From Nocardioides sp. R-C-SC26 (GTDB lineage Bacteria; Actinomycetota; Actinomycetes; Propionibacteriales; Nocardioidaceae), in the NCBI RefSeq assembly GCF_021246465.1, contig NZ_JAHRHK010000001.1, forward strand, positions 286,060 through 350,059: a DNA stretch of 64,000 nt. The letters run 5' to 3'. The notes under the pieces are model-generated. The model was not told the DNA's origin. It worked only from the letters and a program-made list of their open reading frames with translations, and ran no database searches. Numbering within the stretch: position 1 is the stretch's first letter; every line of letters begins with the position of its first letter. A program made the position numbers and the translations under genes. Below, piece after piece: positions 19,323 through 28,799 of this stretch.

Positions 19323-21994
19323 TGGACACCGCGGAGATCCGCCGCCGGTTCGTGACGCACTTCGAGCAGGCCGGCCATACGGCCGTGCCGTCGGCCTCGT
19401 TGCTTCTCGACGACCCCAACCTGCTGTTCGTCAACGCCGGGATGGTGCCCTTCAAGCCATACTTCCTGGGTCAGGAGACGCCGCCGTACGTGCGGGCCAC
19501 GAGCGTCCAGAAGTGCGTACGCACCCCCGACATCGAGGACGTCGGCAAGACCACGCGCCACGGCACCTTCTTCGAGATGTGCGGCAACTTCTCCTTCGGC
19601 GACTACTTCAAGGAGCGGGCGATCGAGCTCGCCTGGGAGCTGGTGACCAAGCCGGTCGCCGACGGCGGCTGGGGCTTCGCCGAGGACAAGCTGTACCCGA
19701 GCGTCTACGTCGACGACGCCGAGGCGGTCGCGTTGTGGCGCAAGATCACCGGGCTCCCCGACGACCGGATCGCCCGCCTGGGCAAGTCGGAGAACTACTG
19801 GTCGATGGGCGTCCCCGGCCCGGGCGGCCCGTGCTCGGAGATCCTCATCGACCGCGGTCCCGCCTATGGCGCCGACGGCGACTTCTCCGCCGAGGACCGC
19901 TACCTCGAGTTCTGGAACCTGGTCTTCATGCAGGACGAGCTCAGTGCGGTGCGGAGCAAGGAGGACTTCGACATCGCGGGCTCTCTGCCCAAGCGCAACA
20001 TCGACACGGGGATGGGCCTCGAGCGCGTCGCGTTCATGACCCAGGGCGTCGAGAACATGTACGAGATCGACGTCATGTTCCCGGTGATCGAGCACGCGAT
20101 GGCCCTCACCGGCAGGAAGTACGGCGCCGACCCGGTCGACGACGTCCGGTTCCGCGTCGTCGCCGACCACGTGCGTTCCTCGATGATGCTGATCGGCGAC
20201 GGCGTCACGCCGGGCAACGAGGCCCGCGGCTACGTGCTGCGCCGCTTGCTGCGCCGCGCCGTCCGCTCGATGCGCCTCCTCGGCTACGAGGACCCGGCGC
20301 TGCCCGAGCTGATGCCGATCAGCCGCGACAAGATGGGCGAGACCTACACCGACCTCCACTCGGACTGGGAGCGGATCAGCCGGGTCGCCTTCGCCGAGGA
20401 GGAGGCGTTCCGCAAGACGCTCCAGGCCGGTACGACGATCTTCGACGTCGCCGCTGCGAAGGTGAAGGCGGCCGGGGGAGCACAGCTCGCCGGTGACCAG
20501 GCGTTCGCGTTGCACGACACCTACGGCTTCCCGATCGACCTCACGCTGGAGATGGCGGCCGAGGCCGACCTGAGCGTCGACGAAGCGGGCTTCCGGGCCC
20601 TGATGGCCGAGCAGCGGGATCGAGCGAAGGCGGATGCGAGGGCGAAGAAGGGCCAGCACGCCGACACCAGCGTCTACCGCGCGATCCTCGACGAGCACGG
20701 GCCGACCGAGTGGTTGGCCTACGAGACGCTGGAGACCGAGTCGCGGGCACTCGCCGTCCTCGCCGGTGGTGCTCCGTCGACGCGACTGGAGCAGGGCGAC
20801 GTCGGCGAGATCGTGCTCGACCGGACCCCGTTCTATGCCGAGTCCGGTGGTCAGGTCGCCGACGCCGGCATCATCGAGTTCGACGGGGGGCGCCTGGAGG
20901 TGCTCGACGTCCAGCGTCCGGTGCGCGGCCTGGTCGTGCACCAGGTCCGGGTCGTGGAGGGCGAGCTCTCCCTCGACGCTGCGAGTGCATCGCTGCACGC
21001 CCAGGTCGACCCCGAGTGGCGCATCGGCGCCCGCCAGGCGCACTCGGGCACCCACGTCGTGCACGCCGCGCTGCGCGAGGTGCTGGGGCCGAGCGCCCTG
21101 CAGTCCGGCTCCTACAACCGCCCGGGCTACCTGCGGCTCGACTTCGGGTGGACGACGGGCCTGAGCCCCGAGCAGGTGCGCGACATCGAGGAGGTCTCGA
21201 ACCGGGCCCTGCGCGCCGACCTGCCGGTCGGCTGGCAGTACATGAGCCTGGAGGAGGCCAAGGAGTGGGGCGCCGTCGCCCTGTTCGGTGAGACCTACGA
21301 CTCGTCCAAGGTGCGCGTCGTCGAGATCGGCGGCCCGTGGTCGCGCGAACTGTGCGGCGGCACGCACGTCGACCACGCCAGCCAGATCGGCACGATCGTC
21401 GTCACGGGCGAGGCGTCGGTCGGATCGGGCAACCGGCGTATCGAGGCATTCACCGGCGTCGAGGGCTTCGGCTATCTGGCCCGCGAGCGCGACGTCGTCG
21501 GGCAACTCACCACCTTGCTGAAGACCCAGCCCGACGACCTCGTCACGCGCGTCGGCGACCTCGTCGAACGGTTGAAGGCCGCGGAGAAGGAGATCGAGAA
21601 GGCGCGCCTGGCCACGCTGCTCTCCGGCGGTGCGGCGCTCGCCGCCGCCGCTCAGGACGTGGGCGGCGTGCAGGTCGTGGCGCACCGCGTCGACGGCGCC
21701 GGTGGCGGCGACGTCCGGACGCTCGCGCTCGACGTCCGCGGTCGGATGCCGGGCGGTGTGCCGGCGGTGGTCGTCGTCCTCGGTGTGGCCGACGGCAAGG
21801 TGGCCGTCGTCGCGGCCCTCAACGACGCGGCCCAGCAGCGCGGCCTGGAGGCCGGCGCGCTGGTGCGCGCCGTCGCCCCGTTCATCGACGGCAAGGGCGG
21901 CGGCAAGGCCGACGTGGCTCAGGGCGGGGGCATCGACACCGGTCGTGTGGACGAGGCGCTCGCGGCAGTGCTCGCCACGGTCGCGGCCGGTTGA
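19322..21994 (+). CDS. alaS: Alanine--tRNA ligase
   Basis: An 890-residue class II synthetase with the full AlaRS layout: aminoacylation domain (N-terminus with RRRFVTHFEQAGHTAVPSAS, motif 2 region EMCGNFSFGDYFKE, and GMGLERVAFM), tRNA-recognition domain, editing domain with the zinc motif HSGTHVVHA near residue 575 and CGGTHVDH near residue 678, and a C-terminal C-Ala domain ending in GGGIDTGRVDEAL. It charges tRNA-Ala and hydrolyses mischarged Ser/Gly-tRNA-Ala. It heads the alaS-ruvX-mltG-aro gene series, a conserved order in actinobacteria. Confidence 0.97.
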   Translation: MDTAEIRRRFVTHFEQAGHTAVPSASLLLDDPNLLFVNAGMVPFKPYFLGQETPPYVRATSVQKCVRTPDIEDVGKTTRHGTFFEMCGNFSFGDYFKERAIELAWELVTKPVADGGWGFAEDKLYPSVYVDDAEAVALWRKITGLPDDRIARLGKSENYWSMGVPGPGGPCSEILIDRGPAYGADGDFSAEDRYLEFWNLVFMQDELSAVRSKEDFDIAGSLPKRNIDTGMGLERVAFMTQGVENMYEIDVMFPVIEHAMALTGRKYGADPVDDVRFRVVADHVRSSMMLIGDGVTPGNEARGYVLRRLLRRAVRSMRLLGYEDPALPELMPISRDKMGETYTDLHSDWERISRVAFAEEEAFRKTLQAGTTIFDVAAAKVKAAGGAQLAGDQAFALHDTYGFPIDLTLEMAAEADLSVDEAGFRALMAEQRDRAKADARAKKGQHADTSVYRAILDEHGPTEWLAYETLETESRALAVLAGGAPSTRLEQGDVGEIVLDRTPFYAESGGQVADAGIIEFDGGRLEVLDVQRPVRGLVVHQVRVVEGELSLDAASASLHAQVDPEWRIGARQAHSGTHVVHAALREVLGPSALQSGSYNRPGYLRLDFGWTTGLSPEQVRDIEEVSNRALRADLPVGWQYMSLEEAKEWGAVALFGETYDSSKVRVVEIGGPWSRELCGGTHVDHASQIGTIVVTGEASVGSGNRRIEAFTGVEGFGYLARERDVVGQLTTLLKTQPDDLVTRVGDLVERLKAAEKEIEKARLATLLSGGAALAAAAQDVGGVQVVAHRVDGAGGGDVRTLALDVRGRMPGGVPAVVVVLGVADGKVAVVAALNDAAQQRGLEAGALVRAVAPFIDGKGGGKADVAQGGGIDTGRVDEALAAVLATVAAG

Positions 21995-22010
21995 GCCGAC
22001 CGGAGGCCAG

Positions 22011-22478
22011 GTGACGACGCGGAGGGGAGTTCGGCTCGGCATCGATCCCGGTGATGCCCGTATCGGCGTGGCCCGCTGCGATCCTTCGGGCTTCTTGGCA
22101 ACGCCGGTCGAGACGGTGTCGCGCGGCAAGGGCGACGTCGCGCGGCTGAAGGCCCTCGTGGCCGAGCACGAGGCCATCGAGGTCGTCGTCGGCCTTCCCC
22201 GCTCGCTCTCGGGCGGTGAGGGTCCGGCGGCGGTCAAGGTGCGGGACTGGGCCGGGAAGCTCTCCCGGGCGCTGGCCCCGGTGCGCGTGCGTCTGGTCGA
22301 CGAGCGGCTGACGACGGTCTCGGCGGAGGCTATATTGCGCGACCGGGGGACCAAGGGCCGCAAGCGGCGGGCCGTGGTCGACCAGGCCGCAGCCGTGCTG
22401 ATCCTTCAGCACGCCCTCGACACCGAACGAGCGACCGGCGTTGCGCCGGGCGAGCTCGTGGAGGAGCAGGATGTCTGA
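22011..22478 (+). CDS. ruvX: Putative pre-16S rRNA nuclease / Holliday-junction resolvase YqgF
   Basis: A 155-residue RNase H-like protein of the YqgF family. The N-terminal motif LGIDPGDARIGVA carries the first catalytic Asp; VVVGLPRSLSGGEGPAA and VRLVDERLTTVSAEAIL are the next conserved blocks, and DQAAAVLILQ holds the last acidic residue. The family matures 16S rRNA ends in E. coli and has also been called a Holliday-junction resolvase. The GTG at 22011 is chosen because GGAGG precedes it and the conserved core follows within ten residues. The stop overlaps the mltG start. Confidence 0.93.
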   Translation: MTTRRGVRLGIDPGDARIGVARCDPSGFLATPVETVSRGKGDVARLKALVAEHEAIEVVVGLPRSLSGGEGPAAVKVRDWAGKLSRALAPVRVRLVDERLTTVSAEAILRDRGTKGRKRRAVVDQAAAVLILQHALDTERATGVAPGELVEEQDV

Positions 22479-23613
22479 CGAGCACGCCGCTCCCTCGCCC
22501 GTCGTCCCCGGCGGGCGCCGCCGGCGCCGCGGCTCCGGGTGCCTGCCGATCCTCGTGGTGCTGGCGATCGTGGCTGGGCTCGGTTACCTCGGCGTGACCC
22601 GTGGGATCGATGAGCTGCGTGACCGTTTCGGCGGAGCCGAGGACTACCCGGGCCCCGGCTCCGGCTCTGTGTCCTTCGAGGTCTTCGGGGGCAATTCACT
22701 CTCCACGATGGGCCAGAATCTCGAGGCGCTGGGCGTCGTCGCCTCCTCCGAGGCCTTCGTGGAGGCCGCCAAGGAGGAGCCTCGCTCGTCGGGGATCCAG
22801 CAGGGGTTCTACCGCTTGCGGAGCGAGATGGCCGCGGCCGACGTCGTCGACCTGCTGGTGTCCGGGGACACCCGTGGGACCCAGTACACGTTCCTTCCGG
22901 GAAAGACCGTCGACGAGATCGTCGAGCTGCTCGCCCGCGACACCAAGCTCTCGCGTCGCGACTTCGAAGCGGCACTGAAGGATCCCGACGCGCTCGGCCT
23001 CCCGCCGGAGGCTGAGGGGAGCGCCGAGGGCTACCTCTTCCCCGGCAGCTACGTGTTCTTCGGCGACAGCACGGCGACCTCCATCCTGCGAGACATGGTC
23101 GCGCGCTGGCGTAGCGCCGCCGACGACATGGATCTCGACGCGAGAGCGGCGAAGCTCGGCTACACCACCCGGCAGGTCATGACCATCGCCAGCATGGTGC
23201 AGGCCGAGGGCAGCCTGCTCAGCAAGGGCGATCGTCGCAAGATCGCCCGCGTGATCTACAACCGGCTCGAGCAGGTGAGTCCGAATCCGAGTGCAGGTTT
23301 CCTCCAGATCGACGCCACCGTGAACTACGCCCTCGGGGAGAAGGTCGCCCGACTGACCATCGCCCAGATCGACTCGGTCGCCGACTCGCCGTACAACACC
23401 TACCGCACCAAGGGGCTGCCGCCCGGTCCGATCGCCGCCCCCGACTCGACATCGATCGATGCGGCGCTGGCACCGGCCGATGGCGACTGGTTCTTCTACG
23501 TCACGGTCAACCTGCGCACCGCGGAGACGAAGTTCGCCAAGACGCCGGCCGAGTTCTCCCAGCTCGAGGCCGAGTTCGACGAGTACTGCGCGACGCAGTC
23601 GGATCGCTGCTGA
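22471..23613 (+). CDS. mltG: Endolytic murein transglycosylase MltG
   Basis: A 380-residue protein of the YceG/MltG family, which cleaves nascent peptidoglycan strands in the membrane. A cytoplasmic basic stretch ([10 protein letters not shown]) precedes one membrane helix (residues 18-42). The periplasmic part has a LysM-like subdomain, then the catalytic region YLFPGSYVF, ASMVQAEGS and IARVIYNRLEQ, and the end NPSAGFLQIDATVNYA with YNTYRTKGLPPGPIAAPD. The usual ASIVExE motif reads M-V-Q-A-E here (residues 242-246), so the first Glu is Gln; actinobacterial members seem to tolerate this. The ATG 22471 overlaps the ruvX stop and has GGAGGAG upstream. Confidence 0.94.
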   Translation: MSDEHAAPSPVVPGGRRRRRGSGCLPILVVLAIVAGLGYLGVTRGIDELRDRFGGAEDYPGPGSGSVSFEVFGGNSLSTMGQNLEALGVVASSEAFVEAAKEEPRSSGIQQGFYRLRSEMAAADVVDLLVSGDTRGTQYTFLPGKTVDEIVELLARDTKLSRRDFEAALKDPDALGLPPEAEGSAEGYLFPGSYVFFGDSTATSILRDMVARWRSAADDMDLDARAAKLGYTTRQVMTIASMVQAEGSLLSKGDRRKIARVIYNRLEQVSPNPSAGFLQIDATVNYALGEKVARLTIAQIDSVADSPYNTYRTKGLPPGPIAAPDSTSIDAALAPADGDWFFYVTVNLRTAETKFAKTPAEFSQLEAEFDEYCATQSDRC

Positions 23614-23637
23614 GCCCGGTCAGAGACGACGCTGCCG

Positions 23638-24468
23638 ATGCGCTGTGCCGTGCTGGGTGACCCGATCGCCCACTCGCTCTCACCCGTGCTCCACCGAGCC
23701 GCGTTCGCCAGCCTCGGCCTCGACTGGACCTACGATGCGATCTCCGTGCCGGCCGGCGCGATGGCGGAGTTCCTCGAGCGGGTGGACGCCGACGGTGTGA
23801 GCCGATGGCGCGGGTTGTCCCTCACGATGCCGCTCAAGCGCGAGGTCGTGCCGCTCGGCCACGACGTCTCCGACCGCGTGCGCTGGACGGGCGCGGCCAA
23901 CACAGTCGTCTTCGACCGTGGTCGGCTTCGGCTGGACAACACCGACCTGCCCGGGGCCGTCGCGGCGGTCCGCGAGCGGTACGACGGCCCGATCGACGCG
24001 GCCACGATCATCGGCGCCGGTGCGACGGCGGCCTCGACCGGGCTCGCGCTCGTGGAACTCGGCGCCCGCGAGATCGTCGTGCTGGCGCGCAGTGCCGAGC
24101 GCGCCGTCGAGACGCTCGAGGTGATCGCCCGGCACCCGGCCCAGCCGACCGTGCGGGTGGCGCCCCTGGACGCCGACGTTATCGGTCAGGTCGTGGTGTC
24201 GACCGTGCCTGCTGCCGCGCAGGACGATCAGCTGGTGGCGCGTGCCGGTGCGGCCGTCGTCGTCTTCGAAGCGCTCTACGACCCGTGGCCGACCCCGTTG
24301 GCCGCCGCGGCAGCGAGCCGCGGCCAGGTGGTCGTCGGGGGACTCGACCTCCTGGTTCACCAGGCGGTGCTCCAGTGCAAGCTGTTCACCGGGCAGGCCG
24401 GTCCGCTGGCCTTGATGCGGGCGGCCGGCGAGGCCGCGCTCGCGGCGCGTGCGGGGACGGCACGGTGA
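23638..24468 (+). CDS. aroE: Shikimate dehydrogenase
   Basis: A 276-residue NADP-dependent dehydrogenase making shikimate from 3-dehydroshikimate. The substrate-binding start GDPIAHSLSPVLHRAAF, the catalytic Lys in LTMPLKREV, the GAANTVVF motif and the Asp in DNTDLPG are all present. The Rossmann domain has GAGATAASTGLAL in place of the usual GxGGxA form. The C-terminal VVGGLDLLVHQAVLQ motif with Gln is normal. It is 24 bases after mltG and is the first of five shikimate-pathway genes here, separated from the others by a prepilin peptidase gene. Confidence 0.94.
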   Translation: MRCAVLGDPIAHSLSPVLHRAAFASLGLDWTYDAISVPAGAMAEFLERVDADGVSRWRGLSLTMPLKREVVPLGHDVSDRVRWTGAANTVVFDRGRLRLDNTDLPGAVAAVRERYDGPIDAATIIGAGATAASTGLALVELGAREIVVLARSAERAVETLEVIARHPAQPTVRVAPLDADVIGQVVVSTVPAAAQDDQLVARAGAAVVVFEALYDPWPTPLAAAAASRGQVVVGGLDLLVHQAVLQCKLFTGQAGPLALMRAAGEAALAARAGTAR

Positions 24469-24475
24469 GAACCCG

Positions 24476-25243
24476 ATGACCGAGACTCTCGGGGCGGTGT
24501 TCCTGGCGGCGTTCGCCTGCGGCACCCTCGGCCTCCTCGTGCCGCGGCTCGTCGCCGCGATCCCCGAGCCGGCGCCGGACGCAGCTCCCGAGCCGACGCC
24601 GGGGCGGGACGGCGCGCCGATCGACGTCGTGCCGGGGGAGCAGGCGACGACGACGCCCGAGCCGACCGAGCCCAAGGAGCTCTACCGCGACATCGCGGCG
24701 ACGCCGGGGTTGGCGGCGCTGGCCGCAGCGGTCGGCGCGCTCGTGGCGGGCACGCTCGCCTGGTCGCTGGGGGCGTCGTGGTCGCTCCTGGTCGTGCTGC
24801 CCCTGGTCGTTCCCGGAGTCGCGCTGGCGGTGATCGACTGGCGCACCTGCCTGCTCCCCAAGCGGCTCGTGCTTCCGCTCTACCCGCTGGCGCTCGCGGC
24901 CTGCGTCGCGGCTGCACTGCTCGACGACGTCCCGAGCAACATCGTCGGTGCGCTGATCGGCTGGCTCGCCGTCGGGGGCTTCTACTTCGTGCTGTGGTTC
25001 ATCTACCCGCCCGGCATGGGCTACGGAGACGTTCGGTTGGCGGGAGTGCTGGGCATCGTGCTCGGCTACCTCGGCTATCAGGCGGCGATGTACGGCTTGC
25101 TGGCCGGTCTCTTCCTCGGCGCGATCGGCGGCCTGCTGCTCACCGTGCTCGGCGTGATCGACCGCCGCAACAACCCGTTCGGGCCGTGGATGCTGCTGGG
25201 CGCCTGGGTTGGCATCGTGGTCTCCGGTCTCGTCGCCGGGTGA
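24476..25243 (+). CDS. A24-family prepilin peptidase
   Basis: A 255-residue polytopic membrane protein. Two catalytic aspartates of the A24 family are recognisable: Asp in VIDWRTCLLPKRL and Asp in GMGYGDVRLAGVLG (GxGD motif). About seven hydrophobic segments are present. The N-terminal cytoplasmic methylase domain with its four Cys, found in bifunctional PilD enzymes, is missing; instead there is a Pro/Glu/Thr-rich loop between residues 30 and 65. It would cleave type IV or Flp pilin-like leaders; no pilin genes are in the window. The ATG 24476 is chosen over upstream in-frame codons that fall inside aroE. Confidence 0.88.
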   Translation: MTETLGAVFLAAFACGTLGLLVPRLVAAIPEPAPDAAPEPTPGRDGAPIDVVPGEQATTTPEPTEPKELYRDIAATPGLAALAAAVGALVAGTLAWSLGASWSLLVVLPLVVPGVALAVIDWRTCLLPKRLVLPLYPLALAACVAAALLDDVPSNIVGALIGWLAVGGFYFVLWFIYPPGMGYGDVRLAGVLGIVLGYLGYQAAMYGLLAGLFLGAIGGLLLTVLGVIDRRNNPFGPWMLLGAWVGIVVSGLVAG

Positions 25244-25283
25244 GGGTGCGCGGCCGTCGACGAGCTGATGGGAGACTGGAGCC

Positions 25284-26462
25284 ATGCTGCGTTGGTTGAC
25301 CGCGGGTGAGTCCCATGGCCCCTCCCTGGTCGCGATCCTCGAGGGCCTGCCGGCCCACGTCGAGGTCACGACCGCCGACATCTCCGACTCCTTGGCGCGC
25401 CGCCGGCTGGGCTACGGCCGCGGTGCCCGGATGAAGTTCGAGCAGGACGAGGTCACCATCGTCGGAGGTGTCCGCCACGGACGCTCCCAAGGTGGTCCGA
25501 TCGCGATCGAGGTCGGCAACACCGAGTGGCCCAAGTGGGAGACGGTCATGTCGGCCGACCCGGTCGCACCGGAGATCCTCGAGGGATCGGCGCGCAATGC
25601 TCCGTTGACCCGCCCCCGCCCCGGCCACGCCGACCTCGCCGGCATGCAGAAGTACGACTTCGCCGAGGCGCGCCCGATCCTGGAGCGGGCCTCCGCCCGT
25701 GAGACCGCGGCCCGCGTCGCGCTGGGCCGGGTCGCCTCGAACTTCCTCGAACAGGCCGTCGGCGCCCGCATCGTCTCCCACGTCATCGAGCTCGGTGGCG
25801 TCCGCGCCCCGGCGGGTCTCTGGCCGACGCCCGAGGACGTCGAGCGCCTCGACGCCGATCCCGTGCGGTGCCTGGATCCCGAGGCTGCAGCCGCGATGGT
25901 CGAGCGGATCGACCAGGCCCACAAGGACGGCGACACGCTCGGCGGGGTCGTCGAGGTGGTCGTGCACGGCCTGCCGCCAGGCCTGGGCTCCCACGTGCAC
26001 TGGGACCGTCGTCTGGACTCGCGTCTGGCGGGCGCACTGATGGGCATCCAGGCCATCAAGGGCGTCGAGGTGGGCGACGGCTTCGAGCTCGCTGCCACAC
26101 CCGGTTCTCTGGCCCACGACGAGATCGTTCCCACCGCCGACGGCATCCGTCGGGTCTCGGGACGTTCCGGCGGCACCGAGGGTGGGATGACGACGGGCGA
26201 GGTGCTCCGGGTCCGGGCCGCGATGAAGCCGATCGCGACCGTCCCCCGCGCGCTGCGCACCGTGGACGTCACCACCGGCGAGGAGGCGGTGGCCCACCAC
26301 CAGCGCTCCGACGTGTGTGCGGTCCCCGCGGCGGGCATCGTCGCCGAGGCGATGGTGGCACTCGTCCTCGCCGACGCGGTCGTGGAGAAGTTCGGCGGCG
26401 ATGCGTTGAGCGAGACCCGTCGCAACGCCGAGAGCTACCTCGACACGCTGCGGTACCGGTGA
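25284..26462 (+). CDS. aroC: Chorismate synthase
   Basis: A 392-residue FMN-dependent enzyme converting EPSP to chorismate, the last step of the shikimate pathway. The N-terminal signature [21 protein letters not shown] is clear, followed by [19 protein letters not shown] and [15 protein letters not shown]. The later signature [17 protein letters not shown] is the conserved active-site region. A GGAGAC sits before the ATG at 25284. It is 40 bases after the prepilin peptidase gene and eight before aroK. Confidence 0.97.
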   Translation: MLRWLTAGESHGPSLVAILEGLPAHVEVTTADISDSLARRRLGYGRGARMKFEQDEVTIVGGVRHGRSQGGPIAIEVGNTEWPKWETVMSADPVAPEILEGSARNAPLTRPRPGHADLAGMQKYDFAEARPILERASARETAARVALGRVASNFLEQAVGARIVSHVIELGGVRAPAGLWPTPEDVERLDADPVRCLDPEAAAAMVERIDQAHKDGDTLGGVVEVVVHGLPPGLGSHVHWDRRLDSRLAGALMGIQAIKGVEVGDGFELAATPGSLAHDEIVPTADGIRRVSGRSGGTEGGMTTGEVLRVRAAMKPIATVPRALRTVDVTTGEEAVAHHQRSDVCAVPAAGIVAEAMVALVLADAVVEKFGGDALSETRRNAESYLDTLRYR

Positions 26463-26469
26463 GCCACCG

Positions 26470-27000
26470 ATGACCGACGCGCCCCGCTCCGGGCCGGTCG
26501 TCGTGCTCGTCGGCCCGATGGGTGCCGGCAAGTCGACGGTGGCGGCCGTGCTCGCCCGGCGACTCGGCGTCCCGGCCCGCGACACCGACGCCGACGTCGA
26601 GGCCACCGACGGGCGTGGGATCTCCGACATCTTCGTCGAGTCCGGCGAGGAGCACTTCCGCGCTCTCGAACGGGCCGCGGTCGCGGCGGCACTGGCCGAT
26701 CACACCGGCGTTCTCTCGCTCGGCGGGGGAGCGGTGCTCGACGTCGACACTCGCCGGTTGCTCGCCGACCATCAGGTGGCGTTCCTGCGCGTCGGCCTCA
26801 GCGAGGCCGTCAAGCGCGTCGGGCTCGGTACCGGCCGTCCGCTGCTGCTCGGCAACGTGCGTTCCCGGGTCAAGGCGCTGCTGGACGAGCGCACCCCGAT
26901 CTATGAGTCGGTGGCGACCGTCGTCGTCGACACCGACGAGCTGACTCCCGACGCCGTCGCCGACCAGATCCTCACCGCACTGCAAGGAGCGACCACATGA
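26470..27000 (+). CDS. aroK: Shikimate kinase
   Basis: A 176-residue P-loop kinase that phosphorylates shikimate. Walker A is GPMGAGKST (residues 17-25), DTDADVEATDG carries the shikimate/magnesium-binding Asp pair, FRALERAAV the shikimate-contacting Arg, and LGGGAVLD the conserved glycine block. The lid Arg is in GTGRPLL. The stop overlaps the aroB GTG by four bases, as in many aroK-aroB pairs, so they are translationally coupled. Confidence 0.96.
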   Translation: MTDAPRSGPVVVLVGPMGAGKSTVAAVLARRLGVPARDTDADVEATDGRGISDIFVESGEEHFRALERAAVAAALADHTGVLSLGGGAVLDVDTRRLLADHQVAFLRVGLSEAVKRVGLGTGRPLLLGNVRSRVKALLDERTPIYESVATVVVDTDELTPDAVADQILTALQGATT

Positions 27001-28142
27001 GCCACGCGCCGGAGTCGGTGCTCCACGTCGGCGGCGCCTCGCCCTACGACGTCGTCATCGGTCACCACCTGGCGGGGCACCTTCCGGGCATGGTCGGCGA
27101 CGCCGTCCGGGTCGCCATCATCTGCCCCGACTCCCTCGAACATCTCGTCGAGGAGATCGTCGGGCCTCTCGCCGAGCCGACGCCGGCTGTGCCCGAACGC
27201 GACATCACGGTCCTCGCCGGCCCCGACGGCGAGGAGGCCAAGAGCGCCGAGGTCGCCAACGCGTGCTGGGAGGCCCTCGGCGAGGAGGGCTTCACCCGAT
27301 CCGACGTCGTGGTCACTCTCGGTGGTGGCGCGACGACCGACCTCGGCGGGTTCGTGGCCGCCTCCTGGCTGCGCGGCGTCAAGGTCGTGCACGTGCCGAC
27401 CACGCTGCTCGCGATGGTGGATGCCGCCGTCGGCGGCAAGACCGGCATCAACACCGCCGCCGGCAAGAACCTCGTCGGCGCCTTCCACGAGCCCGCGGGC
27501 GTCCTCTGCGATCTGGCCCTGCTGGAGACGCTGCCCACCGAGGAGCTGATCGCGGGCCTCGGTGAGGTCGTGAAGTGCGGCTTCATCGCCGATCCCGAGA
27601 TCCTGCGCCTGGTCGAGGAGAACGATCCAGCCGACCTGGTGCCCGCCTCTCCGGTGCTCCGCGAGCTCGTCGAGCGGGCGGTGCAGGTCAAGATCGACGT
27701 CGTCGTGGCCGATCTCAAGGAGGCCGGCGGCTCGGAGCTGACCGGCGCCCACCCGGGCCGCGAGGCCTTGAACTACGGGCACACCCTGGCGCACGCCATC
27801 GAGCGTGCCGAAGGCTACGAGATCCGGCACGGCGAGGCCGTGTCGATCGGCTGCGTGTTCGTCGCCGAGCTCGCCCACCGCGCCGCCGGCCTGCCCGCCG
27901 AGCTCGTCGAGCGCCACCGGACTGCGTTCGGGCGGGTCGGGCTGCCGATCAGCTACGAGGGTGCCGACTTCGAGGACCTGCTCGCCACCATGCGGGTCGA
28001 CAAGAAGTCGCGCGGCAACCAGCTGCGCTTCATCGTGCTGGCCGACGTCGGCCGCCCGATCGTGTTGGCCGGGCCCTCCGAGGAGCATCTCCGTGCTGCG
28101 TTCGAGGCAGTGACCGGCTCCGACGCGGACGTCGACCTGTGA
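26997..28142 (+). CDS. aroB: 3-Dehydroquinate synthase
   Basis: A 381-residue NAD- and metal-dependent enzyme making 3-dehydroquinate from DAHP. The nucleotide-binding block [19 protein letters not shown] and the active-site stretch [19 protein letters not shown] are intact, and metal ligands lie in [18 protein letters not shown] and RHGEAVSIG. It is fused to neither aroK nor aroQ but overlaps both genes by four bases, so aroK-aroB-aroQ is a tight unit. Confidence 0.97.
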   Translation: MSHAPESVLHVGGASPYDVVIGHHLAGHLPGMVGDAVRVAIICPDSLEHLVEEIVGPLAEPTPAVPERDITVLAGPDGEEAKSAEVANACWEALGEEGFTRSDVVVTLGGGATTDLGGFVAASWLRGVKVVHVPTTLLAMVDAAVGGKTGINTAAGKNLVGAFHEPAGVLCDLALLETLPTEELIAGLGEVVKCGFIADPEILRLVEENDPADLVPASPVLRELVERAVQVKIDVVVADLKEAGGSELTGAHPGREALNYGHTLAHAIERAEGYEIRHGEAVSIGCVFVAELAHRAAGLPAELVERHRTAFGRVGLPISYEGADFEDLLATMRVDKKSRGNQLRFIVLADVGRPIVLAGPSEEHLRAAFEAVTGSDADVDL

Positions 28143-28633
28143 GCCCGGACGACGTCGTCATCGGCGGAGACCTCGGCGCGGGGGTGCTCGGTGCGCGACC
28201 TGTGTGGGTGCTCAACGGGCCGAACCTGGGCCGGCTCGGCCGTCGCCAGCCGGAGATCTACGGCCACACCACCTTCGCCGAGCTCGCCCACCTGTGCCGC
28301 GGGTGGGGGCGCGACCTTGGCTTCGACGTCGATGTCCGTCAGACCAACCACGAGGGCGAGCTGCTCGACTGGCTGGGGGACGCCGCCGACCGGATGGTGC
28401 CCGTCGTCCTCAACGCGGCGGCGTGGACGCACTACTCCTACGCCGTCTACGACGCCTGCGCCCAGCTGGAGGCCCCGCTCGTGGAGGTGCACATCTCCGA
28501 TCCTCTGCAGCGTCCCGAGGAGTTCCGACACACCTCGGTGGTCACTCCGCACGCCGAGCGCGTCATCGCCGGGCACGGCGTCGACGGCTACCGGCTCGCG
28601 CTGGAGCATCTGGCGGCCCGTCCGCGGGTGTGA
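28139..28633 (+). CDS. aroQ: 3-Dehydroquinate dehydratase, type II
   Basis: A 164-residue type II enzyme that dehydrates 3-dehydroquinate. Conserved blocks are [19 protein letters not shown] (with the catalytic Tyr), [29 protein letters not shown] and [18 protein letters not shown]. The usual NPAA reads NAAA. About 15 extra residues ([17 protein letters not shown]) precede the core. The GTG at 28139 overlaps the aroB stop; a start nearer the core cannot be ruled out. It ends the shikimate cluster. Confidence 0.94.
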   Translation: MSPDDVVIGGDLGAGVLGARPVWVLNGPNLGRLGRRQPEIYGHTTFAELAHLCRGWGRDLGFDVDVRQTNHEGELLDWLGDAADRMVPVVLNAAAWTHYSYAVYDACAQLEAPLVEVHISDPLQRPEEFRHTSVVTPHAERVIAGHGVDGYRLALEHLAARPRV

Positions 28634-28707
28634 GGCGGCCCCGACCGGCGTCGGCCCGGAGTCGGTGCCGGCCCGCCACCGATTCGAATCCGGCCGAGCG
28701 GCCTCAG

Positions 28708-28713
28708 TAGAGT
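28708..28713 (+). promoter_or_regulatory. -10 element upstream of efp
   Basis: TAGAGT at 28708-28713 would start a transcript about 80 bases upstream of the efp ATG. It is placed eight bases before a GTG (28722) that opens a 22-codon ORF. No good -35 hexamer is seen. The rest of this 166-base spacer shows only a five-bp inverted repeat (28641-28654). Confidence 0.45.
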
Positions 28714-28721
28714 GGGCGGCT

Positions 28722-28790
28722 GTGCCCGCCGGCCGCGGGCGCCCGAGCTTTGACATCTGCATCGACCTCACCACGACGACCGAAGGCTGA
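28722..28790 (+). CDS. Possible 22-residue leaderless leader ORF before efp
   Basis: GTG at 28722 opens 22 codons ending TGA at 28788-28790, ten bases before the efp ATG. The first GTG is eight bases after a TAGAGT hexamer, the spacing of leaderless actinobacterial genes. The peptide would end in four consecutive Thr residues and contains one Cys. Its stop overlaps the region that should serve as efp ribosome binding site (GAAGG at 28783-28787). It may be a coupling or leader peptide, or chance in GC-rich DNA. Confidence 0.25.
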   Translation: MPAGRGRPSFDICIDLTTTTEG

Positions 28791-28799
28791 CACGCGCGC

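Noticed and set aside
19067..22363. Very long open frame antisense to alaS (about 1100 codons), and similar long antisense frames at 11620-14391 and 31254-34082
   Set aside because: High third-position GC in the sense genes removes stops from the opposite strand. The predicted proteins are low-complexity Arg/Val/Glu-rich and match no family, while the sense genes are clear.
26901..28088. Minus-strand open frame across aroB
   Set aside because: Shadow of a confidently identified gene; composition without recognisable domains.
28678..28698. GATTCGAATCC, resembling the T-arm of a tRNA
   Set aside because: The flanking bases do not pair as a T-stem and no acceptor, D or anticodon arms can be built around it.
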